Under the pieces are notes generated by a model that made no database searches, was not told the origin of the DNA, and saw only the letters and a list, made by a program, of their open reading frames with translations. Below are positions 1 to 10,187 of a stretch of DNA of 64,000 nucleotides, piece by piece (position 1 is the first letter of the stretch; the number at the start of each line of letters is the position of its first letter). The DNA comes from Parabacteroides sp900760525 (GTDB lineage: Bacteria; Bacteroidota; Bacteroidia; Bacteroidales; Tannerellaceae), in NCBI RefSeq assembly GCF_049860805.1, contig NZ_CP187555.1, positions 3,286,001-3,350,000 of the forward strand. Reading direction: 5' to 3'. Position numbers and translations under genes: made by a program.

Positions 1-1623
1 TTGTTTCATAAAGGAAATAAGACAAATGTCCGGATATTGACAGTCGTAACTTTTTTAATCCTGATTATCGGGCTTTTTAATTTCACCAACATCTATACTG
101 TACTTATACAAAAACGAGCCCGGGAATTTGGTATGAAAAAAGTATTCGGAGCAAAACGCGTGCATCTGCTCGGACAAATCTACATCGAAAATATATTTAT
201 TATCGCTTGTGCCTTGTTTATCGGATGGGTATTTGTAGAGTTAACACAAGATTATCTGAGCAACCGCTGGGACATCTCTCAATCAAACGACTGGCATTTG
301 AATCTTATGCTTGCGTTCATATTATTGATTCTTTTACCCATGTTTACCTCTTCTTATCCTTTTTTCAAATATCAATATGCTACACCGATTCATACTTTGC
401 AGTCCATAAACAGAGGAGGAAATTCAGTCGCTTCAAGAAATATATTCCTGGTTATCCAATACGGTATATCGCTCTCTCTCATCATTGTGTCGTTATTTTT
501 CATTAAACAATTACATTTCATGTTGAACTACGATAATGGGTATCGTACGAAAGACATCATCAAAGTCCAATTTCTCCGTAACGATTATGCATTAGATGAT
601 ACAAATGAACAGGCAAAGGCCAAAAGAAAGAAACAAAGGCAACTCGACAATATCATCACGACAAAGATGAATGAATCTCCTCTGTTTACAGATTGGGCTT
701 ACGGAAAAAGCCCTTACGAATATAGAGAGCCACACACACAATTCGAATTCCAGGGAAAAAAACAAATGGTTGTTTATAATAACATAGACGAAAGGTACAT
801 GAAGATATATGATCTTCAAATGGTAGAAGGACGTAGCTGGAACGATTCGATCGATCATTTCGGCACATACGACTTGATTATCAACGAAACCGCAAAAAAG
901 ATATTTGGCATCACCGATATTGCGACAGCCAAGTTACAACCTGAAAGTAGATTATGGTGGAGTTCCGACATGCCGGATATGGATAAAAACCCCGCTTACA
1001 ACATCGTGGGCATAGTCAAAGATTTTCAAATAGGACATTTGTCTCAAGCAACACTTCCACTCGTTTTTGCCTATGACATAGGATACCGTTATGAACGTTT
1101 GACGGCTCACATTGTTCCGGGCAAACGTCAAGAAGCAATTCGTTTTCTACAAAAGTTACATGAAGAAACTGTTGGAGGAGAATTCATCTATTCTTTTGTA
1201 GAAGATGAGATAAAAGCAATTTACAAAGAAGACCAAAAGCTGACTAATATCTATACGGTTTTTGCACTAATAGCAATCCTGATCTCCTCATTAGGTTTGT
1301 TCGGCCTATCCCTGTTTGACGTGCAACAACGCTACCGGGAGATAGCTATCCGCAAAGTCAACGGGGCAACAACTTCCATTATCATGCAAATGTTACTACG
1401 GAAATATTATAAGCTTCTTGCAATCGCATTTATTGTGGCGACTCCTGTCACCTGGCTTGCCATCCACAAATATCTGGAAAGTTTCGCCCACAAAGCATCG
1501 ATCTCCTGGTGGTTATTTGCAGCCGCTTTGTTGCTCACTGGCACAATCTCTTTGCTGACTTTAGTTTGGCAAATACGCAAGGCAGCCCGAACTAATCCGG
1601 CGGAAGCTATCAAATCGGAATAA
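1..1623 (+). CDS. FtsX/MacB-like ABC transporter permease, 5'-truncated by the window edge
   Basis: Inner-membrane permease of the MacB/FtsX type, a class that couples cytoplasmic ATP hydrolysis to movements of a periplasmic domain rather than carrying solute through the membrane. The 540 visible residues match the last two thirds of the roughly 780-800-residue neighbours, so the first ectodomain lies outside the window and the TTG at base 1 is only where the reading begins. Visible in order are the first FtsX membrane block (residues about 10-125, with AREFGMKKVFGA after its first helix), a helix at about 148-170, a periplasmic domain (about 170-410) and a second FtsX block with REIAIRKVNGA near residue 447. 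It ends NPAEAIKSE, the tail shared by the whole array. The next permease starts 12 bases downstream, so co-transcription is likely. The partner ATPase and substrate are unknown. Confidence 0.9.
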   Translation: MFHKGNKTNVRILTVVTFLILIIGLFNFTNIYTVLIQKRAREFGMKKVFGAKRVHLLGQIYIENIFIIACALFIGWVFVELTQDYLSNRWDISQSNDWHLNLMLAFILLILLPMFTSSYPFFKYQYATPIHTLQSINRGGNSVASRNIFLVIQYGISLSLIIVSLFFIKQLHFMLNYDNGYRTKDIIKVQFLRNDYALDDTNEQAKAKRKKQRQLDNIITTKMNESPLFTDWAYGKSPYEYREPHTQFEFQGKKQMVVYNNIDERYMKIYDLQMVEGRSWNDSIDHFGTYDLIINETAKKIFGITDIATAKLQPESRLWWSSDMPDMDKNPAYNIVGIVKDFQIGHLSQATLPLVFAYDIGYRYERLTAHIVPGKRQEAIRFLQKLHEETVGGEFIYSFVEDEIKAIYKEDQKLTNIYTVFALIAILISSLGLFGLSLFDVQQRYREIAIRKVNGATTSIIMQMLLRKYYKLLAIAFIVATPVTWLAIHKYLESFAHKASISWWLFAAALLLTGTISLLTLVWQIRKAARTNPAEAIKSE

Positions 1624-1635
1624 AAACAAACAATC

Positions 1636-4041
1636 ATGATACTACAACACTACATCAAAATTGCATTTCGCAATCTGGCAAAATATAAAGTACAATCCGC
1701 TATCAGTATCGTCGGATTGGCGATCGGACTGATCTGTTTTACGTACGGATGGAACTGGTACCGGTATGAGACGACCTATGACGGGTTTTATCCGCAATCA
1801 AAAAACATCTACAGAGTCTATGGAATTGACAAACAAACGGGAAAAAAAGCAGAGGAATTACCACTTATCCTGGCACGCAAACTGAAAAAAGATTTCCCGG
1901 AAGTAATAGAGACAACGCAGATTTATTCAAAATTCGGTTCTACTTTCAATTATGGGGAAATAAGCCTGGAGGATCCGGAAGAAGAGTTCATTGACGAACA
2001 GTATTTCAATTTCTTTCCACGTCCCGTAATTTGCGGTAAAAAGAATGATATTCTAAAAACACTCGATGAGATAGCCGTTACCCGGTCTTTTGCCGTGAAA
2101 TATTTCAAAACACCGGAGAATGCATTAGGTAAAACTCTCAAAAACGGATACCGTAAAAGCATTACGATCGTCTCCGTCCTGGAAGATTCGCCCAACAACT
2201 CCATGATGCAAGCCGATGTTTATGAACTGGATAAATTCGACCGTGACCGGGAAAATCGGATCACAGACGAAAAGCAATGGGCTCTGCTAAACACTAAAAT
2301 CTATCTATTATTAGAACCTAACATTAATATAAAGGTATTTGAGAAGAAGATCAATTCTTATATAGTTGAACATGAATATAATAAATCAATCCTGTTAAAG
2401 TTAGTTCCCCTAACGGATGTCCGCCATACATTCGGTAGTGAATTGACTTTTAATCTTTCTTATATCCGGACATTCACGATAACCGGGCTCTTATTATTGC
2501 TCTGCGTCTTCTTCAATTTCACCAACCTGTTGTTGAACCGCGTCTATTTGCGAAACAGGGAAATGAAATTAAGAAATGCGATCGGCGCCGATAAAAAAAA
2601 TCTGGTTATCCAATTGCTACTTGAATTGACATTGCTCGTCGGGATCAGCTTTTTACTGGCCTCTTGCCTGTTGGAATTAACGGCTGGCGGTTTCTCACAC
2701 CTCTTCGAAACGACATTACAGCGGAAACTACTATTTAGTCATCTATGTATCATAGCTGGTATTAGCTGGTTTATACTCACAATTATCTGCCTACCGCTAT
2801 TCTTGCATTTTGTCCGTGCTTCTTCTCTATTAATATCCGGTGGAATCTCTCCCACCCGGAAAAGCGGTTTCCGCAAAGTCAGCATGGCGCTACAACTGGG
2901 TATTTGCATTTTCTTCCTGATGAGCACATTCATCATGTTCAGGCAAATATCTTTCATGCAACATAAAGACTTGGGATTCCAAAAAGAGGGTCTGATCCAG
3001 ATGAAAATGACATTCAGAGACCGGGAAGGAATTAGCCGCGAGATTTCTTCACTGGCCGTTCTGAAAGGATTCACACAAGCCGGGATATTCAATATCACCC
3101 ATGAGCCTTATACACAAAACGAGGTCGAATGGGAAGGCAAGCCTTTGGATTTCAATCCAAACTTCCAAGTTCTACAAGTAGGCGGCAACTTCCCGGAAGT
3201 TTTCAACATACCGATACTGAAAGGCCGTTTCATCGATGAAGGAGATTTGGCAAACGATGAAGGTTGGCGAGCCTCTTGGACAAAAGCCGTCATCAATGAA
3301 GAGGCAGCTCGCCTCATGGGCATCGATAACCCGATCGGCAAGAAGATCAGCATTTGGAATTATACGACCATGCGAGACGGAAGCAGAGGACGTGCCGAAA
3401 TGGAGATCGTCGGGATCATCCAAAACTTCCAAGCAGCCAGTTTACGCAACCCGATACTGCCGCAAGTGATCGTGATCGATGAAAGCAAATGGGACAGCTA
3501 CTTCTATTATGCGAAAACAGAACCGGGAAAAGAGGCTGCAGCGATCAAAGCAATCCGAAATATATTCAAAAAGCACTCCAAGCAAGGCGACCCTGCCACC
3601 TGCGAAGTACAGACCATGAACCAGATACTCGATCAGCTCAACACTTCCGAGAATGCCAGCCTGCAACTCTTTACTTTGCTGGCACTGTTCTGTACGCTTA
3701 TCTCCATCTTCGGACTTTATTCCATTTCGTCCAGTAATATGGGACAACGGAAGAAAGAGATTGCCGTACGGAAAGTGATGGGCGCCTCTGCCGGAACGAT
3801 TGTCAAGATGTTTTTCCGGGAATACCTTGTAATTGTATTGATTGCCAACCTGCTGGCATTGCCGCTGGCATGGCTGTTCATGCAAAATTGGTTGCAGCAA
3901 TATGCCTACCGGAGCAGTATTTCTGCCTGGATGTATATCCTAATCATATTTGTCACCGTCATCCTGATTATCGGAACCGTCCTTTATCAAACGATACGGG
4001 CTGCCCGGACAAATCCGGCAGATGTGATCAAGTCGGAATAA
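1636..4041 (+). CDS. FtsX/MacB-like ABC transporter permease (array member 2)
   Basis: Full-length 801-residue permease. An N-terminal helix (about residues 20-42, preceded by the KIAFRNLAKYK motif typical of these proteins) leads to a MacB-like periplasmic core, then an FtsX block (about 275-400), a further helix (about 412-435), a second periplasmic core containing the NPIGKKISIWN-type segment, and a C-terminal FtsX block. The post-helix motif is KKEIAVRKVMGA and the tail is NPADVIKSE. It sits 12 bases after the previous permease and 13 before the next, so it belongs to one operon. Fold and location are clear from family knowledge. The role (lipoprotein release, peptide or drug efflux, envelope signalling) cannot be decided from sequence. 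Confidence 0.93.
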   Translation: MILQHYIKIAFRNLAKYKVQSAISIVGLAIGLICFTYGWNWYRYETTYDGFYPQSKNIYRVYGIDKQTGKKAEELPLILARKLKKDFPEVIETTQIYSKFGSTFNYGEISLEDPEEEFIDEQYFNFFPRPVICGKKNDILKTLDEIAVTRSFAVKYFKTPENALGKTLKNGYRKSITIVSVLEDSPNNSMMQADVYELDKFDRDRENRITDEKQWALLNTKIYLLLEPNINIKVFEKKINSYIVEHEYNKSILLKLVPLTDVRHTFGSELTFNLSYIRTFTITGLLLLLCVFFNFTNLLLNRVYLRNREMKLRNAIGADKKNLVIQLLLELTLLVGISFLLASCLLELTAGGFSHLFETTLQRKLLFSHLCIIAGISWFILTIICLPLFLHFVRASSLLISGGISPTRKSGFRKVSMALQLGICIFFLMSTFIMFRQISFMQHKDLGFQKEGLIQMKMTFRDREGISREISSLAVLKGFTQAGIFNITHEPYTQNEVEWEGKPLDFNPNFQVLQVGGNFPEVFNIPILKGRFIDEGDLANDEGWRASWTKAVINEEAARLMGIDNPIGKKISIWNYTTMRDGSRGRAEMEIVGIIQNFQAASLRNPILPQVIVIDESKWDSYFYYAKTEPGKEAAAIKAIRNIFKKHSKQGDPATCEVQTMNQILDQLNTSENASLQLFTLLALFCTLISIFGLYSISSSNMGQRKKEIAVRKVMGASAGTIVKMFFREYLVIVLIANLLALPLAWLFMQNWLQQYAYRSSISAWMYILIIFVTVILIIGTVLYQTIRAARTNPADVIKSE

Positions 4042-4054
4042 ATATCAGAACATC

Positions 4055-6448
4055 ATGATACTCCATTATATAAAAATAGCCTGTCGGATCATAGCCCGAT
4101 ATAAGTTACAGAATACTATTTCAGTCGTCGGATTATCTGTCGGCCTACTCTGTTTCAGCCTTTGCCTGTATTGTAGCCGCTTTATGCAAAGCATCGATTC
4201 TTGTTTTTCGAACCATAAACGGATTGCAGAAATCCAGTTCTATATAGACAACAGGCTTTTTTCAGGGACAACGGCCTCTTTTGCCCATGTACTGAAATCC
4301 ATGCAATATCCGGAAATAAAAGAGATTTGCCGCACGGCATTCTCAAGAGAGCGTTCGTTTAACGTCTGGCTAAAAGAGGAAAAAAATCTTCCTTATACAT
4401 TTCAGACAATAGAGGTCGATACTTCCTATGCCTGCATATTTACCCCGACTATCCTTTTCGGCAGTTGGCAACAGGCAGTGACATCCGCAAACTCGATCGT
4501 CATTACGGAAACAACCGCACGTAAAGTTTTTAAGAATGCCGCGGAAGCGATCGGCAAACAATTGGAGTTAAATAAACGCCTTCTCACATCTCCCGAATCA
4601 ACCCCCGAAACGGGAGGTATTTATTATACTATCCGGGCTGTCATAAAAGACCTGCCGACAAACACCAGTATGCATCTGATGGAAAACATAGATTTGCTGA
4701 CACTCAACGACAGCGAAGGCTTATTCATGTTCGAAGGAAATAATGCGATGACCGGTTGCCACACATACGCCCTTCTGAAAACAGGCAAACGGCCGATCGA
4801 TTTAGACCGGCACTTGACCAGGGAAAAACAAACATATCCCCTCTTCGATGCAGAAGCTGACATCAGAAGCACACAAATCGGGAATGACAAGTACGTACGG
4901 CAAATAGCTAATATACTGTCATTGATAACCGGTATCACCGGGATATTGATCTTACTGACCGGATTACTGAACTTTTTCTATTTCCTGATCGGTCAGTTTA
5001 TGAACCGGACGCATGAGTACAGTATACGTAAAGTCAATGGCTGCAATGGCATCCAATTATTCACCCAACTTTTTATACAGTCGGCATTGCTGGTCTTCTT
5101 AACAGCCATTCTAACAGGATGCCTATTGGAACAGATCGCCTCCGGGTTACAAATCGATCTGTTCAAAATACATCTTACATTCGACACGAAACTATTATTG
5201 CTGCATACCGGAGAATATATCCTGCTGATTCTTCTTGCCTGTATATTCGTATGCCTTCTGATCGTCTTACGCATCCGGAGAATATCGATCCAAAAAAGCA
5301 TCAGGGGTGGAGAGTTGCGCCACGGAAAACATTCCAGACGCAACATAATGCTGGGAATACAATTTTTTATCTGTTGGTTATTTGTTTCATTGACATTCGC
5401 ACTCTACATGCAAACAGAGACAACCACAAAAGCAATTTTCAACACACTCAGTTTGCAGGAGAAAGAGTCTATTCTCAGCTTTACACTCGATTATCCGTTT
5501 ATGAAAGCAGAAGAAAAACTGGCTATCGTTAACCGTATCCGTCAGCAGGCAGGGGTAAAAGATGTACTGTTAACCAGCCAGTCTTATACGGAAGACAATT
5601 CCCAGACAGGTTTCTATACCGACAAAGCCAATACGGGCAAAGCAATAGAAGTGCAAGTGCAATGGATACCCGCCAATTTTTTCTCATTCATGCAAATCCC
5701 GCTGCAATCCGGACACACGTTAAACAATCCGGGTGAAATGCTCGCAGATGAAGTGTTCATACAAAAACATCAAGGGATCAGTATCGGCATGACATTATAC
5801 AATTACAACGATGCTTATCAACTGTGCGGTATCTCCTCTTCATTCTATTCCGATATTTATAGTCAAAACATCGGAACCGTTTTCCTACCGGATAAATTGG
5901 AGAAAAAGATCGGGCACTGTTACATCAAAGCATATCCGGGACAAGAAAAGCAGATTCGAAAACATATTTATACGGTACTCCGGGAAACTTTACCGTCTAA
6001 TATCCAACCCTACATCCGGACATTCAGAGATGATATAAGCGAAAAGCAGGCATTGGAAACCAAGATGAAAAGTATTATCCTTTTCTTCACGATCGTTTGT
6101 CTGATCATCACATTATTAGGGGTATACTCCGCCATTACACTCGACACCGAACATAGGCAAAAAGAGGTGGCTATACGAAAAATAAACGGGGCGACTTCTA
6201 CAGCCATTATACGGCTGTTTGCCATGTTCTACATCAAACTGCTACTATTTTCGGCGTTGTTGGCGATTCCCGTCATCCTGCTTATCCTGCATTTCTGGAA
6301 ACAAATGTACATTGTCTTCTTCAAACAGGGATTTATATATTGGGGTAGTATTTCATTTACGATCCTGCTACTGACAACCTGTACAGTCATATTCCGGATC
6401 AAAAAAGCAGCCGGCCGAAACCCGGCAGAAGCGATTAAAACCGAATAA
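4055..6448 (+). CDS. FtsX/MacB-like ABC transporter permease (array member 3)
   Basis: A 797-residue permease with the same two-core, two-FtsX-block layout as its neighbours. It belongs to a distinct subgroup with array members 6 and 7: the start of the last membrane block reads GVYSAITLDTEHRQKEVAIRKINGA-like (AITLDT signature), while the other members have different residues there. The first FtsX block carries HEYSIRKVNGC. The N-terminus has unusually many cysteines (CFSLCLYCSRF region, about residues 32-45). The tail is NPAEAIKTE. It lies 13 bases downstream of member 2. The subgrouping comes from reading the motifs by eye, not from a tree. Confidence 0.92.
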   Translation: MILHYIKIACRIIARYKLQNTISVVGLSVGLLCFSLCLYCSRFMQSIDSCFSNHKRIAEIQFYIDNRLFSGTTASFAHVLKSMQYPEIKEICRTAFSRERSFNVWLKEEKNLPYTFQTIEVDTSYACIFTPTILFGSWQQAVTSANSIVITETTARKVFKNAAEAIGKQLELNKRLLTSPESTPETGGIYYTIRAVIKDLPTNTSMHLMENIDLLTLNDSEGLFMFEGNNAMTGCHTYALLKTGKRPIDLDRHLTREKQTYPLFDAEADIRSTQIGNDKYVRQIANILSLITGITGILILLTGLLNFFYFLIGQFMNRTHEYSIRKVNGCNGIQLFTQLFIQSALLVFLTAILTGCLLEQIASGLQIDLFKIHLTFDTKLLLLHTGEYILLILLACIFVCLLIVLRIRRISIQKSIRGGELRHGKHSRRNIMLGIQFFICWLFVSLTFALYMQTETTTKAIFNTLSLQEKESILSFTLDYPFMKAEEKLAIVNRIRQQAGVKDVLLTSQSYTEDNSQTGFYTDKANTGKAIEVQVQWIPANFFSFMQIPLQSGHTLNNPGEMLADEVFIQKHQGISIGMTLYNYNDAYQLCGISSSFYSDIYSQNIGTVFLPDKLEKKIGHCYIKAYPGQEKQIRKHIYTVLRETLPSNIQPYIRTFRDDISEKQALETKMKSIILFFTIVCLIITLLGVYSAITLDTEHRQKEVAIRKINGATSTAIIRLFAMFYIKLLLFSALLAIPVILLILHFWKQMYIVFFKQGFIYWGSISFTILLLTTCTVIFRIKKAAGRNPAEAIKTE

Positions 6449-6473
6449 TAAAAACAAATTAAATCATAGAGCC

Positions 6474-8798
6474 ATGTTACATCATCACATCAAAATAGCT
6501 TTCCGCAATCTCCTGAAATACAAATTGCAATCTTTCATTTGTATTGCCGGACTCGCGATCGGATTTACCTGTTTTGCCTTGTCGTCGCTTTGGATACGGT
6601 ATGAACTGACGTATGATACGTTCAGGAAGGATGCAGACCGGATTTATTATGTACGGGTGGAATCGGAAACCAACGACCAGGGACTATCGAGCGTTACTCC
6701 TTACCCGCTGGCCCGGTATTTGAAAGAAACATTCCCGGAGATAGGGGAAAGTTGCAATACCAGAGCCTGGAAAAACGAGTTCCTTTACAACGGAAAGAAA
6801 TATGATTCTTTCGAATTGTCAATCGATTCAGCCGCCGAACATATGTTTGAAATCGAACTGATCTCCGGCAACCGGGATTTTATGATTCCGGGAAGCAACA
6901 AAATCGCGATCACGGACAGGCTTGCCAAAGAAGTCTTCGACACTAAAAATCCAATGGGCGAGAAGCTGAAGATTTGGTCTGACGAAATGGAGATATGCGC
7001 CATTGCCAAAAGCCAGGACCAACACTCGAACTTCCCGTTCGGGATGCTGAGACCGGCCCGGCAATTAGAAGATTGGAACATTTCCTCCTGGCAAACTTTC
7101 ATAAAGGTTCGCCCGGGTACAGATATAGAAGCCTTTAAAAAGAAACTTTACGAACACAAAGTAAAAAAAGACAGAGATTCGCTGACTCATCTCGTCCTGA
7201 CATCGGTCACCTCCATGCGATATGACCGTCCCTCAGAGGAACCGACCATCAAGTTCGAGCATATCCTGCTTTTCGCCCTCGCCGGCGGACTGGTGATCCT
7301 GTGTGCACTGTTCAACTATCTGACCTTGTTTGCCAACCGCATACGGATTCGGAGCAAAGAGATCGGACTCCGGAAAGTGTGCGGATCGTCCGACGGCAAC
7401 CTGTTTGCCCTTTTCGCATCCGAATACCTGTTGACACTTTTCATCGCTCTTTTAGTCGGGATAGCCCTGATCGAAATTATATTGCCGACATTCAAGGATC
7501 TGTCGAATGTAAAGACAGATTCGTGCAACCTCTATCTGGAAACATTTGTCTATTTCGGCATCATCACCTTGCTGGCTTTCCTGTTCTCTTTGTTCCCTAT
7601 CTACTATTTCAGGAAGCGGTCGTTGCAGAAAGCCCTTAAAGGTTCATCCGACGGAAAAGGGAAGAATATCTTCCCGAAAGTCAGCCTTACCTTACAACTG
7701 ATTATCAGCATCGGGTTCATATTCTGTTCATCGGTACTGGTCAAGCAAATTTATCATTTGCATACGACCGATCTCGGATTAGACAGGAAAGACCGGGGCG
7801 ATGTCAGTATATTCCCGAAAACAGACGGTTTGAAAGAAGAGGTCGCCAAACTATCTTCTATCGCAGAAGTATATCCGGACAGAAACGATCCGCTATTTCC
7901 AAGTCACTCCCGCTCCTACAGCTACTTTACCGAGTGGGAAGGCAAGCCGGCCTCCGTGGAAGGTCTCACGATCCAGATGATACCATGCAACAATCGTTAC
8001 TTTGAATTTTATGGCCTGCAATTGCTAAAAGGCAAGTTTCCGGAAGGAGATACCGAACGGCATATACTCCTGAACGAAGCAGCGGTAAAAGAGTTGAAGA
8101 TCGATAATCCGGTCGGCAAAACGCTTAGGGCCAAAAATCAGAAAGGATTTATCATCGACGGTATTTTCAAAGACTTCTACATAGCCCCGCCCACCGTTCC
8201 GGTAAAGCCGGTGATGCTCGACTTCAGCCCGGCAAAGAAAAATATACAGAACGATTACTCGACGGATGTCATATTCCGGCATCAGCCGGGAAGCCGCGAA
8301 CTGTGCAGACGGCAGGTCGAACAGTTGGCAAAGAAGATGCAACCGGACGCAGTCGACATACACGTCGCTTTTATGGAAGAGGAATACGAAATGTTTCTGA
8401 AATCGGAAAAGGCATTGCTCAAGATGCTGGACTTCGTAACCCTTGTCTGTATCCTGATCTCGTTGTTCGGCGTATTCTCCCAGGTAACTCTGGACTGCGA
8501 ACAGAGAAGGAAAGAGATCGCCGTCCGCAAAGTGAACGGAGCAACGGCATCGGATATCATGAGCCTGTTTTTTGCCACCAATCTGCGCCTGTTATGTATT
8601 GCTTCGGTCATCGCATTTCCGGTCAGCTATCTGATCATGAAATCATGGATCGAGAACTATGTGTTACAGGCTACGATCAGCTGGTGGCTTTACCCGGTCA
8701 TCTGGGCTGTCCTGGTCCTGCTACTAACTTTTTGCACCGGCTGGCGCATCCATAAGGCTGCCAACCAGAACCCGGCGGAGGTGATCAAGTCGGAGTAA
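6474..8798 (+). CDS. FtsX/MacB-like ABC transporter permease (array member 4)
   Basis: A 774-residue permease, the last gene before the IS3 insertion. It begins with KIAFRNLLKYK and an N-terminal helix, has two periplasmic cores and two FtsX blocks, and carries SKEIGLRKVCGSSDG in the first block and RKEIAVRKVNGATAS in the second. The tail is NPAEVIKSE. It follows member 3 by 25 bases. Downstream are 22-bp tandem repeats and the insertion sequence, so transcription from the upstream operon probably stops or is reset here, which fits the separate sigma-54 promoter before the next permease. Confidence 0.93.
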   Translation: MLHHHIKIAFRNLLKYKLQSFICIAGLAIGFTCFALSSLWIRYELTYDTFRKDADRIYYVRVESETNDQGLSSVTPYPLARYLKETFPEIGESCNTRAWKNEFLYNGKKYDSFELSIDSAAEHMFEIELISGNRDFMIPGSNKIAITDRLAKEVFDTKNPMGEKLKIWSDEMEICAIAKSQDQHSNFPFGMLRPARQLEDWNISSWQTFIKVRPGTDIEAFKKKLYEHKVKKDRDSLTHLVLTSVTSMRYDRPSEEPTIKFEHILLFALAGGLVILCALFNYLTLFANRIRIRSKEIGLRKVCGSSDGNLFALFASEYLLTLFIALLVGIALIEIILPTFKDLSNVKTDSCNLYLETFVYFGIITLLAFLFSLFPIYYFRKRSLQKALKGSSDGKGKNIFPKVSLTLQLIISIGFIFCSSVLVKQIYHLHTTDLGLDRKDRGDVSIFPKTDGLKEEVAKLSSIAEVYPDRNDPLFPSHSRSYSYFTEWEGKPASVEGLTIQMIPCNNRYFEFYGLQLLKGKFPEGDTERHILLNEAAVKELKIDNPVGKTLRAKNQKGFIIDGIFKDFYIAPPTVPVKPVMLDFSPAKKNIQNDYSTDVIFRHQPGSRELCRRQVEQLAKKMQPDAVDIHVAFMEEEYEMFLKSEKALLKMLDFVTLVCILISLFGVFSQVTLDCEQRRKEIAVRKVNGATASDIMSLFFATNLRLLCIASVIAFPVSYLIMKSWIENYVLQATISWWLYPVIWAVLVLLLTFCTGWRIHKAANQNPAEVIKSE

Positions 8799-8844
8799 AA
8801 AGGGCTTTGCATCCGTTAGTCTACGGACCGGCATTCATGGATAG

Positions 8845-8954
8845 TTTCATGCCGATGGAACTTTTGTTTCATGCCGATGGAACTTTTGTTTCATGCCGAT
8901 GGAACTTTTGTTTCATGCCGATGGAACTTTTGTTTCATGCAGGGGAAACTTTTG
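8845..8954. repeat. 22-bp tandem repeat, four perfect copies plus one degenerate copy
   Basis: Four identical head-to-tail 22-bp units occupy 8845-8866, 8867-8888, 8889-8910 and 8911-8932. Each starts TTTCATGCCG and ends GGAACTTTTG. A fifth copy at 8933-8954 keeps both ends but has a changed middle. Within a unit, GTTTCAT and ATGGAAC flank GCCG as an imperfect inverted repeat, so each copy could fold into a small hairpin. The array lies between permeases 4 and 5 and ends 16 bases before the IS3 element. It has no spacers, so it is not a CRISPR. Confidence 0.95.
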
Positions 8955-8970
8955 CCGGCCGGTAGTCTTG

Positions 8971-8996
8971 TGTCTTTTCCTGATTTAGCTAGACAC
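8971..8996. repeat. IS3 terminal inverted repeat (downstream end of the element)
   Basis: 26-bp arm that pairs with 10595-10620 at 22 of 26 positions. The outermost six bases, TGTCTT, are identical in both arms, as is the inner TAGACAC. Confidence 0.9.
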
Positions 8997-9163
8997 TTTT
9001 TTTGTTTATAAACGTAATCAATAGACAGATCTTAGAAAGTAGTACTGATAGAGTAGTCACATCTTAAATCTTCATACTGATAATATAGACAAATATCCTC
9101 TGCCTTTAGCCGTATTAAGTAGTCACATGCTGGATTTGCAGAGCCCGTGCTTGCTTGTTCGGC

Positions 9164-9199
9164 AAGACAAATTGCCCCTCGCATGGGGCAGTTTGTCTT
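9164..9199. terminator. Strong hairpin just after the IS3 transposase stop codon
   Basis: AAGACAAA-T-TGCCCC and GGGGCA-G-TTTGTCTT form a 15-bp stem with one U-G pair around a 6-base loop. It begins three bases beyond the orfB stop on the minus strand. No clear U-tract follows, so it may end or protect the transposase transcript or block read-through in either direction, rather than being a textbook intrinsic terminator. Confidence 0.6.
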
Positions 9200-9201
9200 C
9201 G

Positions 9202-10062
9202 TCAGATGCGCTGGCATGTGCCCTCGCCCGGACTTGTTGTTCGGCTTTGCAAAGATATTGTATCCATCTGTTTTTCTCTACTTTTTATCGAAGCTTTTTT
9301 CTTTTGCCAGATCTTTATCTGTACTCCCTCTTCCTTATGCACTACGCCGGGAGTTTTATAACCGACACTCATGTGCGGTCGGCGGTAGTTGTAGAAGTGG
9401 ATGTAGCGCCCAATCACACTTGTGGCATGTTCGAGGCTATCGAATACCCCTTGTTTATAGAGGCGTTCCACTTTGATTATCCCATTGACACGTTCCGCCA
9501 CGGCATTATCCGTGGGCTTGTAATCCTCTGTCATGCTGATAGCAATGCCATAGTGTTGAAGCCGCTCCACGTAGGCATCGCAACAATACTGTACTCCACG
9601 GTCTGAATGGTGTATCAGACCTTCCAGATTCTCACTTCCTGTCATCTCCACGGCCTGGTCTATGGCCTGCTGCAATGCTTCAAGCGTAGCGGATGCACGT
9701 AGAGTGTTTGCTAGGCGCCATCCCACTATTTTATGAGAATAAGCATCCGTAACCAGATGCAGGTAACAGACATCTCCACCGGCAAGCGGTATATATGTAA
9801 TATCGCTAACCCACAGTTGATTGGGCGAAGTTGGAACAAAGCCTTTTATCAAGTTTTTCCACTTATGGTAGCGGTGGTTGGAATTGGTTGTGCTCCTGCC
9901 TTTGCGGGGAGGAAGCATCAGACGGTGCCGGCGAAGCAGCGTATAGAAGCTGTCGCGACCGGGCATGAACTTCTCTCCGAAGAGGGCGATGAGCATGATC
10001 CACAGCTTGTAACCACCAATACCGGGATCCTCACTACGTATCTCACGTACGGTATCCAGCAT
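9202..10062 (-). CDS. IS3-family transposase OrfB (DDE catalytic subunit)
   Basis: 286-residue catalytic part of the IS3 transposase, which cuts and joins the element's ends. The DDE triad is visible: Asp in WVSDITYIP, Asp in HHSDRGVQY and Glu in NAVAERVNGIIKVE, with the HMSVGYKTP C-terminal region. An HTH_21-like stretch (IGGYKLW) precedes the catalytic core. The open frame extends upstream of this ATG through WGQIVTELVGQGKIK back to the A7 site in orfA, so the active protein is probably an OrfAB fusion made by -1 frameshifting and the free ATG start is secondary. Confidence 0.93.
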   Translation of the reverse strand: MLDTVREIRSEDPGIGGYKLWIMLIALFGEKFMPGRDSFYTLLRRHRLMLPPRKGRSTTNSNHRYHKWKNLIKGFVPTSPNQLWVSDITYIPLAGGDVCYLHLVTDAYSHKIVGWRLANTLRASATLEALQQAIDQAVEMTGSENLEGLIHHSDRGVQYCCDAYVERLQHYGIAISMTEDYKPTDNAVAERVNGIIKVERLYKQGVFDSLEHATSVIGRYIHFYNYRRPHMSVGYKTPGVVHKEEGVQIKIWQKKKASIKSREKQMDTISLQSRTTSPGEGTCQRI

Positions 10063-10187
10063 GAGACGCTCATTCTTTACCTGGACCTCAATGTCTGCCT
10101 TGGACTGGTAATAGGCTTGACGACAATGGCCAAACAGACGGCAGGCGGGTGCAACTTTTATTTTGCCCTGCCCGACCAGTTCCGTTA

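Noticed and set aside
8845..8954. CRISPR array
   Set aside because: Units are contiguous with no spacers and no cas genes are nearby.
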